47,434 nt of DNA. Origin: an uncultured Thermomicrobium sp. (lineage in GTDB: Bacteria > Chloroflexota > Chloroflexia > Thermomicrobiales > Thermomicrobiaceae). Position numbers and translations under genes: made by a program. Below, piece after piece: positions 1 to 7,686 of the stretch. Where the stretch lies: assembly GCA_938028665.1 (NCBI GenBank), contig CALIMB010000007.1, forward strand, positions 1 to 47,434. Reading direction: 5' to 3'. The notes below the pieces were generated by a model. That model was not told where the DNA came from. It saw only the letters and a list, made by a program, of their open reading frames with translations, and did not search any database. Every line of letters starts with the position of its first letter. The first letter of the stretch is position 1.

Positions 1-426
1 CATACTGCTGACGCCTACGGCTTCGGTGAAGTGGAAGGGGTACTGCGGTTTCTCGGGTATGTCGTGGAGCTCGGCGGGGTGCGACACTCTGATGCCGGGG
101 ATACGATCGTCTACGACGAACGGGGGGAGACGGTCCGGGCACTCGAGCCAGAGGTGGCCTTGCTTCCCATCAATGGGCGCGACTGGTGCCGGGAGCGGGA
201 GGCCATTGTTGGCAGTCTCGACATCCGTGAGGTAGCCCACCTCGCGGTCGAGATTGGCGCGCCGCACCTTATGCCGTTGCACTACGAGATGGTCGCGGCG
301 AATCTGGCTGATCCAGGCGCGCTGGTGCGATATGTGCATGACCGGCAGCTGCCGGTGAACGTCTTGTTGGTGCTTCAAGTAGCACGGCCAGTGCTGGTGC
401 CACCGGTGCGGACAGTGAGACAGTGA
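1..426 (+). CDS. UlaG-like metallo-beta-lactamase-fold hydrolase, C-terminal part
   Basis: The reading frame is open from base 1, so the gene starts before the window; only about 141 C-terminal residues are present. The order of motifs matches the UlaG/L-ascorbate-6-phosphate lactonase-like branch of metallo-beta-lactamase-fold proteins: an ADAYGFG segment, a VVELGGVR strand, an AGDT metal-site motif, LLPINGRDW, and a late MPLHYEM segment carrying a conserved His. Such proteins are cytoplasmic, metal-dependent hydrolases often found in sugar-acid catabolism operons, which fits the ABC sugar permease and U32-like genes that follow. The residue before AGDT is Asp (HSDAGDT), where a His (YHAGDT/HSGDT) is more usual, so this copy may be altered like its neighbours. 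The substrate cannot be told. Confidence 0.75.
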   Translation, partial: HTADAYGFGEVEGVLRFLGYVVELGGVRHSDAGDTIVYDERGETVRALEPEVALLPINGRDWCREREAIVGSLDIREVAHLAVEIGAPHLMPLHYEMVAANLADPGALVRYVHDRQLPVNVLLVLQVARPVLVPPVRTVRQ

Positions 427-467
427 CACCGATGGATGTACAGTCGTCACAATAGGAAACGGGGTCG

Positions 468-1515
468 GTGTCGAGTAGGCGACGGCATCGCGGTGCTGCA
501 GCGGAGTCTGCCGGAAGGGGAACGTTCGCCCGGTGGGTACTGTACCGGTTAACTGAACTGTGCGAGTTCAACATCCTGGTCGCGCTGCTTGTCCTCGGCG
601 CCTTCCTCTCCGTGACGACCGACGCATTCCTGACGACGGGCAACCTGTTCGGTGTTGGGCGTGCCTTCTCGCTTACGGCGATCGCCGCCATCGGTCAGAC
701 GATGGTCATTTGACGGGTGGAATCGATCTCTCGGTTGGGTCAGTTTTAGCGTTGGCTGGTCTTTCCACGGGGATGCTTCTTGAGCGGGGAGTCCCGTTGC
801 CGGTGGCGATGCTGGCCGGACTCGGTGTGGGTACGCTGGTTGGACTCGTGAACGGTCTTTTGATCACCCGCGGAGGACTTCCGCCGTTTATCGCTGCGCT
901 CGGTACGCTGAGCATCGGTCGGGGGTTCGTGTACGTGTTGACGAAGGGATATCCGGTGACGGCCCCCTATGACTACCAGGAGTTTATTTGGCTTGGTCAG
1001 GGATATATTTGGATTATTCTGGTAGCGGCTGTCATGATGGTCATGCTGACGCTCCTCGGAACAATCTTTCTCGGCTTCACGACGTACGGGCGATACATTT
1101 ATGCGGTGGCTGGCAATCCGGAGGCTGCACGACTTGCCGGAATCCCAGTAGAGCGAGTAAAGCTCCTGGTGTACGTGCTGTGTTCCACCTTGGCGGCGTT
1201 AGCCGGGCTGATCCTTGTTGCTCGACTCGTGTCGGCGCAGCCATCAGCTGGACTGGGGTTTGAGCTTCCGGTGATTGCCGCGGCTATCATCGGTGGGACC
1301 AGTCTCATGGGTGGGGGGGAACAGTACTGGGTGCGGTGCTCGGTGCGGCGATCATGGGTGTGCTTGAGAACGGGATGGTGCTCTTAGGTGTGAGCACGTA
1401 CGCGCAGCAGGCAGTGACTGGGACGGTCATTATCCTGGCAGTTGCACTCGACATCTGGCAGAAGCGACGGCGAGCACGGGTACGTCGTGCTCGCAGGGAA
1501 GGCGCATGGGGGTGA
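468..1515 (+). pseudogene. RbsC-type sugar ABC transporter permease, two frameshifts
   Basis: Three reading frames join into one membrane protein of about 350 residues that follows the RbsC/branched sugar permease family from end to end: an N-terminal membrane segment, ILTGGIDLSVGS, an FIAALGTLSIGRG segment, YAVAGNPEAARLAGI (cytoplasmic EAA-like loop), IIGGTSLMGG and a C-terminal VLGAVLGAAIMG helix. The first break is at 709-711, where one T is missing from a T run (ATTTG in place of ATTTTG); the second is at 1312-1319, where a run of seven G needs eight. Both are single-base losses in homopolymers, so they may be sequencing errors or real inactivation. The GTG at 468 is taken as start; the joined frame stops with TGA at 1513-1515. 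The ATPase and binding-protein genes are not in the window. Confidence 0.8.
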
Positions 1516-1521
1516 CGAAGG

Positions 1522-2446
1522 GTGGAGCGGACACGAGCATTCCTGGAGCAGTTAAGGTTACCGCGAGGCGATCTCCACGAGCTTCCCACAAGCACAGTAC
1601 CGGATCGAAATTCCAAGTACGGAGGGGCCGCGTGTGCTGGCCGCCGTCATTGAGGAGGCGAAACGATATGGCATCGTTGTGCATCGCCTCTCGCAGGGGA
1701 GTGGTGTCATGCTGCTCACCGACGAGGAAATCCGCGAGATGGGGTATCTCGCAGCTGCGGAGGGAATGGAAGTGAGTCTCTTCGCGCGTCCGAGTGCGGG
1801 ATGGGACATTGGCGGAATGGCCCGAGTGAGCGCCGGGGCGATGGTGAGCGCAAAACTGCGCGGCCAAGAGCAGCTCGTGCATTGTCTAGAGGACGTGCGG
1901 CGAGCAGCTGAACTGGGAATGCGCAGCGTACTCCTTGCCGACGAGGGGGCGCTATGGGTCGCGAGCGAGATGCGGCGCGCTGGAGAGCTGCCTCGGGACA
2001 TGCAGTTCAAGGTGAGTGTCCTCATGGGTGCGACGAACCCCGCTTCAGTCAAGCTACTTGTGCAGCGTGGAGCCGATACTTACAATGTGGCGACCGACCT
2101 TACCCTCGCCCAGCTCGCGGCGATCCGTGCAGCGGTGGACGTGCCGCTTGACGTATACGTTGAGGTGCCAGATGATATGGGCGGCTTCGTGCGGCATTAC
2201 GAGATTGCTGAGCTTGTACGCATCTGTGCGCCAATCTACCTCAAGTTCGGACTTCGCAATGCGCCGAACATTTATCCGTCAGGGAGACACCTTGAGGACC
2301 TGGCGATCCAACTCGGTCGGGAACGAGTGCGGCGAGCTGCGATTGGGCTAATGATGCTCCACCGCTATGCTCCGGATGCTGTGGGGTCTCGACCTGGAGC
2401 GGCAGGGCTCGCCATTCCGGTTGTGGAGGCGTGCGGCAGAAGGTAA
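1522..2446 (+). pseudogene. U32-family peptidase-like protein, N-terminal frameshift
   Basis: From 1634 to 2446 an open frame encodes a TIM-barrel-like U32 relative: VHRLSQGSGVMLLTDEEI, SLFARPSAGWDIG, LRGQEQL, RSVLLADEGAL, YNVATDLTLAQLAAIR, DVYVEVPDDMGGFVRHYE and KFGLRNAPNIYPSG. The expected N-terminus is also present but split. A GTG at 1522, 6 nt after the permease stop, opens with ERTRAFLEQLRLPRGDLHELP in one frame, and QYRIEIPSTEGPR follows in the next frame from about 1590, joined without a stop to the long frame. This places a frameshift near 1580-1590. The alternative is a shorter protein from GTG 1634, but that loses a conserved strand. These proteins are often encoded beside sugar ABC transporters; whether they cleave peptides is doubtful. 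With the permease, this looks like a decaying operon. Confidence 0.65.
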
Positions 2447-2584
2447 CCGTTGCCACGAGCCGGCACAAGGTCCGGTGTAGAGCCGGCGAATTGTCCTCAG
2501 GAAGCAGGACAAATGTGCTAAAATGGCCGGATCAAGCGTCGCCGACGCTCTCCCGTAAAGGGGCGTCCTCTGGAATTGGGTGGA

Positions 2585-2896
2585 GTGGTGCGGACGACAG
2601 GACTGAGTGAGCTCATCGCAGTGCTGTGGCGTTGTGGCGTACCAGTAGTGGGGTGGGCCGAGGTACGAGATGGGGTTGTGCTGCTCACTGAGGGAGGGCA
2701 GACGGTTCTTGTCCCACGCCTGCGTTTAGGCGAGCGGACCGACGCACTTGCCTGGATCTTAGCGGCACAGTTGCCGCAGCGTCGGCTACTGGAGACGCCC
2801 TTGGACCCCGAGCACGTACCGCGCTTCAGCGAGCGCGAGCTTGCCTGGCTGCGCTTCATCCGCTGGTTGCGTGAACGCGGGCAGACGGCACTGTAG
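2585..2896 (+). CDS. Small hypothetical protein
   Basis: This frame encodes about 103 residues with the strong GC third-position bias of neighbouring genes and no recognisable domain. It begins with a beta-rich stretch (VPVVGWAEVRDGVVLLTEGG, then TVLVPRLRL) and ends with a charged helix containing FSERELAWLRFIRWLRERG. There is no signal peptide or membrane segment. GTG codons at 2585 or 2588 are the likely starts; a TTG at 2576 also lies in frame. A G-rich stretch at 2578-2584 is too close to 2585 to be a good ribosome-binding site. It stands alone between the decayed sugar locus and a gene-poor stretch. Function unknown. Confidence 0.5.
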   Translation: MVRTTGLSELIAVLWRCGVPVVGWAEVRDGVVLLTEGGQTVLVPRLRLGERTDALAWILAAQLPQRRLLETPLDPEHVPRFSERELAWLRFIRWLRERGQTAL

Positions 2897-3611
2897 TTGC
2901 AAGGGGATGGGTGCAGCAGCCCGACGGGCTGCGGCGTGTGAGTTCCTCGAGCAGGGTGCAGACCCGCTTTCCCTGCAAACGACCGCACACCGGGTTGTGG
3001 ATCAGTAGGCGCGATGCAGAGCGTCGTTGGTTGCATTGCGGAAAAGGTCTCCTCGAGGCTGAGACTGTTCTGCGGAGAGGGGGTGGCGCTCGGGTGTGGT
3101 GCTGAGAGGGAACAGAGGCCGTCTCTAGCCGATTTCACTGTCTTAGTTGAACGTGCGTTGAGGCGTGCCCGGAGAGGGGGCGGGCCCGCTCAGAGTGGTG
3201 CCCGATGTCACGGCAACTGTCATCGCCAACCAGAAAACTGCAAAAACGTCGCCGTTCCTGGGTCACCCAGGGCGGCGGCAGATGAGTGGTCAGGTGCTGG
3301 TCAGACGAGGCCGCGATCCTTCCACTTCTTGAGGATGTTTTTGGATCTGGCGCTCTGCCTGAGCGAGAGTTTTCTAGGGACCTGCCTGACCGATTGCGAC
3401 CTTCATAAAGAGATTGTTGAAGCTCCAGCAAACGAAGACGTCTGCCTCGGCGGCGGCCAGAGAGCCCGACCAGCAGACGTTGACCATCCAATCAGGGAAC
3501 GGTCCGGACGAGATACAGACTAGCAGGCTCTCGCTCGCTCGTTGCCGAGGTCTGTCCCAGGAAGTTGTCTTCTACCCGATTGATGCAGGCCTGCAGTGAT
3601 CTAGCCTGCAG
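2897..3611. other. Gene-poor stretch
   Basis: About 715 bp without a convincing gene. A near-perfect hairpin (GCAGCCCG/CGGGCTGC) at 2916-2932 follows the small hypothetical gene but has no T tract, so it is not a typical terminator. Open frames here (for example plus strand 3014-3523) have no family signature and poor codon bias. On the minus strand, short stretches near 3300-3480 look faintly protein-like but are broken by stops and are not assignable. It may be debris of a lost gene. Confidence 0.5.
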
Positions 3612-5150
3612 TCATTCGAGGGCGATGGACAACAGAGGGGCAGTTTGATGTCCCCAGAAAAGCTCAACCTGCAGGTGGGGCCAACGTTCGGCGATAGCCT
3701 GCCGGACGGGCTCGATCCGGTCGACTGCCTCACCAATAACAATGGTGCAGAGCTCGGCATCCTCTGGGTCGAGCGAGGATAGGGCGTGGACGGCTGCTGC
3801 TGGCAGGTGAGTGGCGCGACCTAGAGCGTTGGCAGCCTTGCCAGTACCGGACCTCGGCGCCACAACGTCGACCGTGCTCAGACGGGCGAGGGTAGCTTGG
3901 ATGTCGGGTAGTGTCTCGTCCAGCTCGCGTTCTGGGTCGAGCAAAGAAAGAGCGACGAGTTGTGCCGCAAGCGACTGCACCGGCAAGACCGTGAGGCATT
4001 GAGGAAGCAGGCGCGCGGCTCTCTGCACTCTATCAGCGTCGGTCTTGCTACTGGGGAGCACGATAATGCGTTCCACGGGGAGTTGAGCGAGGCGGCTTGC
4101 GAGCGAGCTCGCTGACCGGGTCTTCCGGTTGGTTGCAATACCGTACACTCCGAGACGATGCGCCAAGGTGACGATACCCGGGGCGGTGGAGAGGACAACA
4201 AGGAGAGCTTGCCGAGCCTCGGTGGGTGGGACCTCAGGAAAATCGCCACTAAGGCTGTCGATGCTGATCGACCGCACTTGACCAACCCGACGCAGGATCT
4301 CATGGACAGTGTCGGGCGCGGTGGTGTGCAAATGGACACGGAGGAGGTCGCCATGGTGGATGATCTCGATTGACTCTCCGTAGCGAGCGAGTTCCACTGC
4401 GATCCTCTCTCGAGGTGTGCCGTCGCAAGAAAGAAGCGCATTGAAGCAATAGCCGGTTGTTGGCTCATTACGTTGGGCAACTGGTTTCGAGAGGACAGGG
4501 AGCGGTTGGAGTTCCTTCTTACCGCCGGTCAGCGCGGCCCAGGCGTCGAAGATCACCGCGAGACCGAGTGCGCCTGAATCGACAACACCACGCTCGCGTA
4601 GGACCGAGAGAAGCTCGGGAGTACGAGCGACTGCTGCGGTGGCGGCACTCCGAACTGCCAGGAGCAAGTCCGTGAGTGTCCCCTGTGTCTTCTGAAAGTC
4701 TGCTGCAGTTTCGGCGACAGCACGAAGGACGGTGATCATGGTGCCTTCGACGGGATGTAGCAGCGCGCGGCGAGCGAGTGTATCGGCACGAGTGAGCGCC
4801 TCGCTGAAGGAGAAGACATCGAGAACAGTGCGCTCTCGCGACACCTCTGCGAAAGCTCGGTACACCTGGCTCAAGATCACTCCAGAGTTTCCATGTGCCG
4901 CCCGCAGTGCGGCTTGTGCCGCAGCCTCGGTGACTGCCGGTAGTCCTTCACCGGCCGCGCTGTGTGCGGCGCGGAGCGCTGCTCGTGTTGTGAGGAGGAG
5001 GTTAGTGCCAGTGTCTCCAGCGGCGACAGGAAAGACATTCAACGCATTGAGACTGGGGGCATGCTCACCCAAGGCGGTCACTGCCGCCTCCAGTGCAGCC
5101 AGAAAGGCCGCCTCATTCCAAACGAGCGCGGGAGACCGACGGAGCATCAT
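3612..5150 (-). CDS. fakA: FakA-like fatty acid kinase (DhaL/DAK2 domain)
   Basis: A 512-residue protein with the full FakA/YloV architecture. The N-terminal DhaL-type ATP-binding domain (about residues 10-205) has NVFP..GDTGTN, HGNSGVILSQ, HPVEGTMITV and VVDSGALGL. The middle domain carries CFNALLSCDG and RVHLHT, the His pair needed for phosphotransfer in FakA. A C-terminal EDD/Dak-phosphatase-like domain follows. FakA phosphorylates a fatty acid held by a DegV-type FakB; here a DegV gene and PlsY lie on the opposite strand, about 145 bp from this start. One oddity is the metal-binding loop, which reads VAAGDTG instead of VPDGDTG, so the first Mg-binding Asp is Ala. ATG at 5150 is chosen; a second in-frame ATG follows directly and no clear ribosome-binding site is seen. 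Assignment to this family is firm; activity is less certain. Confidence 0.85.
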   Translation of the reverse strand: MMLRRSPALVWNEAAFLAALEAAVTALGEHAPSLNALNVFPVAAGDTGTNLLLTTRAALRAAHSAAGEGLPAVTEAAAQAALRAAHGNSGVILSQVYRAFAEVSRERTVLDVFSFSEALTRADTLARRALLHPVEGTMITVLRAVAETAADFQKTQGTLTDLLLAVRSAATAAVARTPELLSVLRERGVVDSGALGLAVIFDAWAALTGGKKELQPLPVLSKPVAQRNEPTTGYCFNALLSCDGTPRERIAVELARYGESIEIIHHGDLLRVHLHTTAPDTVHEILRRVGQVRSISIDSLSGDFPEVPPTEARQALLVVLSTAPGIVTLAHRLGVYGIATNRKTRSASSLASRLAQLPVERIIVLPSSKTDADRVQRAARLLPQCLTVLPVQSLAAQLVALSLLDPERELDETLPDIQATLARLSTVDVVAPRSGTGKAANALGRATHLPAAAVHALSSLDPEDAELCTIVIGEAVDRIEPVRQAIAERWPHLQVELFWGHQTAPLLSIALE

Positions 5151-5230
5151 AGTTTCAACATTCCCGTGTTAGGACATCGGCCACCCCTGTTTCTTGAGTG
5201 GCTGAGTCAGGGAACATTCCTGCATCGTCG

Positions 5231-5260
5231 TTCCGAACCCAGTACTTCCGCCTTTATAAT
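5231..5260 (+). promoter_or_regulatory. Sigma70-type promoter for plsY-fakB
   Basis: A perfect TATAAT at 5255-5260 is preceded, after an 18-bp spacer, by TTCCGA at 5231-5236 as a weak -35 box. It lies in the divergent 144-bp gap and points toward the PlsY start at 5295, giving a short leader of roughly 28 nt. Confidence 0.55.
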
Positions 5261-5294
5261 ATACACGTGAGTTCTTCGCACATATGGTGCCGAT

Positions 5295-5933
5295 ATGGAC
5301 ACAATTATCCTGCTAATCACTGGGTTTCTGCTCGGTTCTATTCCGACGGTACAAATCGCGGCATATTTGCTCACAGGGATTGACCTGCGAGAGCGCTTCC
5401 CAAGCGTCAGTGGATCGGGGGTGTACTACGTGGTCGCGCGGTGGGCCATTGTGCCGGTTGGACTTGTGGATGTCACGAAGGGTGGGCTCGCTGCGTACCT
5501 ACCATACCAGGTCGGGGCCGGAGCAGGAATGGCGGTGGCCTGTGGGTTGGCGGCCGTGATCGGGCACAACTGGTCTCCTTGGTTGGGGTTCCGTGGAGGA
5601 CGTGGATTAAGTCCGTTTCTGGGGATGCTTGTGGTGGTCTTTCCGGCAGGAGTGCTTCTCCTTTTGGCGGCGCTGGCACTTGGGCGCCTGGTAGGCCGGA
5701 CGCCTGTCCTGGCGCTCTTGGGGCTGGCGCTGCTCCCTGGACTCATCGTGGTGAGTGGTGGATCGGACGCTGCTCTCCGCGGGAGCATTGGCATGCTCCT
5801 CCTGACGATCCTGAAGCGACTGGAGGCAAACCGCCGCAGCTTACCACAAGATCCAGGACTCCGCCGCGTGGCGCTCTGGCGACGTTTCTGGTACGACCGG
5901 GACGAGGAACAGTGGCCGCCGGAAGAGGAGTAG
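5295..5933 (+). CDS. plsY: PlsY-type acyl-phosphate:glycerol-3-phosphate acyltransferase
   Basis: A 212-residue polytopic membrane protein with about five hydrophobic segments. Three PlsY signatures are in order: GSIP at residues 14-17, DVTKGG from residue 59 and GHNWSPWLGFRGGRG at 90-104, the counterpart of the GHxxPxxxxFKGGKG acyl-phosphate/glycerol-phosphate loop, with Arg in place of Lys twice. PlsY transfers an acyl group from acyl-phosphate to glycerol-3-phosphate, making lysophosphatidic acid in the inner membrane. The C-terminal 40 residues are charged and extend past the usual PlsY end. The gene is 6 nt upstream of the DegV/FakB gene, whose ribosome-binding site overlaps its last codons. 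Its partners on both sides can make acyl-phosphate, which supports the function. Confidence 0.85.
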   Translation: MDTIILLITGFLLGSIPTVQIAAYLLTGIDLRERFPSVSGSGVYYVVARWAIVPVGLVDVTKGGLAAYLPYQVGAGAGMAVACGLAAVIGHNWSPWLGFRGGRGLSPFLGMLVVVFPAGVLLLLAALALGRLVGRTPVLALLGLALLPGLIVVSGGSDAALRGSIGMLLLTILKRLEANRRSLPQDPGLRRVALWRRFWYDRDEEQWPPEEE

Positions 5934-5939
5934 TGTTGG

Positions 5940-6782
5940 ATGCTCGGTGTCGTCACCGATAGCGTCGCCTGCTTGCCAGCAGAGCTGGCTGAGCGGTACG
6001 GAATCAGAGTCGTGCCAGTACGGATCGTGCGCGGTGACCGGGTCTACCGAGATGGGATTGATGTTTCGGTCGAGGAGGCGTTCGCGTGGCTCGCTGCGGG
6101 GGAGATTGTCACGACCTCGCAGCCGGCGGTCGGCGAGTTTGTGGACGTCTATGAGACACTCGGTCGAACAGTGGAAGGAATCGTCTCGATCCACGTCTCA
6201 TCAGGGGTAACTGGTGTATACCAGGCCGCGGTTGCTGCGGCAGGCATGGTGACCCGTGTACCGATCCGAGTCATCGACAGCGGCGCGGCAACGATGGCGG
6301 AGGGGTTCCTGGTGCTTGAGGCGGCGCGGCTTGCCGAGCGTGGTGCCGATCTGGAATCCGTTGTGCGGCGGGTGGAGGAGCTTCGCCCGCGGGTTCGCTT
6401 CTTTGCCGTGCTGGAAACAGTGAGTTTTCTGGTGCGGAGTGGACGCGCGCCCTGGCTTGCCAAGCTCGCAGTCGATCTCTTCCAGGTCAAACCTATCCTT
6501 ACCCTGCAGGGTGGTAAAATTATGGCGCTCGAACGAGTACGCACCCGGAAGCGAGCCATTGAGGTGATGCTGCGTCGCATGGAGCGCGAGGCTGGTGACC
6601 GCCCGCTGCGCGTCGCGGTGCTGCACGCTGGTGCGCTTGCAGAGGCTGAGACGCTAGCGCACGAAATCACGCAGCGTTTCCGAGTGGTCGAGCAGTATGT
6701 GACGTCGTTCACGCCGGCAATGGTCCTGTACACCGGGCCGGGATTACTAAGTCTGGCTTACGCTGTGGACGAGGAGGCATAA
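5940..6782 (+). CDS. fakB: DegV family fatty-acid-binding protein (FakB-like)
   Basis: A 280-residue DegV-fold protein. It shows VVTDSVACLP at the start, TTSQPAVGEF, HVSSGVTGVYQ, VIDSGAATMAEG, ETVSFLVRSGRAP, VKPILTLQGG and a C-terminal TGPGLLSLAY; the usual His in the last motif is Tyr. DegV proteins bind a long-chain fatty acid between two lobes and present its carboxylate to FakA for phosphorylation. The ATG at 5940 has a GAAGAGGAG ribosome-binding site inside the end of plsY, so the two are almost certainly co-transcribed and possibly translationally coupled. The divergent fakA-like gene completes the set. The protein is of normal length with no defects seen. The fatty acid preferred cannot be predicted. 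Confidence 0.88.
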   Translation: MLGVVTDSVACLPAELAERYGIRVVPVRIVRGDRVYRDGIDVSVEEAFAWLAAGEIVTTSQPAVGEFVDVYETLGRTVEGIVSIHVSSGVTGVYQAAVAAAGMVTRVPIRVIDSGAATMAEGFLVLEAARLAERGADLESVVRRVEELRPRVRFFAVLETVSFLVRSGRAPWLAKLAVDLFQVKPILTLQGGKIMALERVRTRKRAIEVMLRRMEREAGDRPLRVAVLHAGALAEAETLAHEITQRFRVVEQYVTSFTPAMVLYTGPGLLSLAYAVDEEA

Positions 6783-6998
6783 CCATTCCGTCCGCAGGCC
6801 GCGATGTCCTGGTGGGCAGAGGTAGGTGGCTCAGGCAACACCAGAGAATGCGTGTGCCACCAAGCAAGTCTATCCCGCTGGCACGGCGTAGGGAAGGTAG
6901 ATCCGAACTTCAGGTTCTCTCTGCTGGTGGCCTCCTCAGGATGGCATGAAGGCGAGGCACCAACCAGCCCTGCAGCGATGTGGAGGTACCACCTCCCA

Positions 6999-7466
6999 TC
7001 ATGGTGGCCATGGTGTGTTCGTTCCAGGACCGTAGCTGCTGTAGGTCTGGTCGATATAGGTACGGATCTCCCGGAGCGATCGACCTTCAGCTGTTAGCCG
7101 CATCACGTCACGCGTGATGTCGATACAGATCGCTCAGCCAAAGGTCATGCGACCGAGCACAACTGATCCGTCCGGACGGAATGCCTCGATCGAGCAGTCT
7201 AGCACGGAGCGATGTCCTTGTTCGCCACAGCCACAGTAACAGGGGAAGTACTGGAGGATCTCGGGATGGGTAGCCGCGTAACGATATGCCTCCTGTGCTT
7301 CCGGGGAGGCCTGGTAGAAGATTGGTGGCCAGCGATCTTGGGAAGGCCAAGCAACGAGTTCCGAATCGCTGGTGGACAAGGATCTTCGCCCACACGCAGC
7401 GAGCACGGGCAGCTTGGCGATGCCGATCAGGAAGCGGCGTCGGGTTATGCTCCAGCGACTCGTCAT
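6999..7466 (-). CDS. PCYCGC-motif lipoprotein with in-frame TGA (candidate selenoprotein)
   Basis: Read through one TGA, this frame encodes 155 residues. A basic N-terminus (RWSITRRRF), a short hydrophobic stretch and a VLAAC lipobox (Cys25) indicate a lipoprotein. FPCYCGC at residues 74-80, then HRSVLDC, is the signature of the PCYCGC domain family (function unknown, Cys-rich, probably metal or redox). After FG110 comes TGA (7134-7136, codon 111), then AIC114, ITRDVMRL, LREIRTYIDQTYS and a stop at 6999-7001. In this family a G-C-x-I-C motif is expected at the TGA, so TGA replaces a Cys and would give UAIC with selenocysteine. If TGA is a stop, the product ends at residue 110 without its last motif. 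ATG at 7466 is chosen because the lipobox lies directly downstream. The C-terminal frame is intact and convergent with fakB. Confidence 0.7.
7101..7119 (-). promoter_or_regulatory. bSECIS-like hairpin after the lipoprotein TGA
   Basis: On the coding (minus) strand, 14 nt after the TGA, a perfect 7-bp stem CATCACG/CGTGATG closes a CGTGA loop. G is the second loop base, 22 nt after the TGA, and is followed by U. Bacterial SECIS elements lie just downstream of UGA inside the coding frame, with a G in the first two loop positions about 16-37 nt away; this hairpin fits. An internal palindrome (TCACGCGTGA) could compete. Confidence 0.5.
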
Positions 7467-7686
7467 GAGGCAGTCTCCCGTGTACAACCGACGCGATCGC
7501 CAGCTATGAACAGTGTGCCACCAGAACCTTGACGAGTGGTAGCGGGGTTTTCCTGACCAATGTGACGTGCTACCTTTCTTTTGTGAATATTGGATGCGCG
7601 TGGACGCTGATATGCGGTGTGGAGGCGAGACACGGCGCGCGGAATGGTAGCGGGCAGAGAAACGCTTCTTCTCGAGGTGACCAGCA

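Noticed and set aside
705-1320. Programmed ribosomal frameshifting in the ABC permease
   Set aside because: Both shifts are single-base losses in plain homopolymers without a recognisable slippery heptamer plus stimulator, in a family where frameshifting is not known.
2491-2524. Promoter before the small hypothetical gene (TTGTCC ... TAAAAT)
   Set aside because: The spacing is 22 bp, too long for a sigma70 promoter.
3014-3523. 169-codon plus-strand open frame
   Set aside because: Composition rich in Cys and Arg, no motif, no start signal.
6783-6998. Riboswitch-like stems between fakB and the lipoprotein gene
   Set aside because: Short inverted repeats exist, but no known riboswitch core was found and the region lies between two convergent 3' ends.
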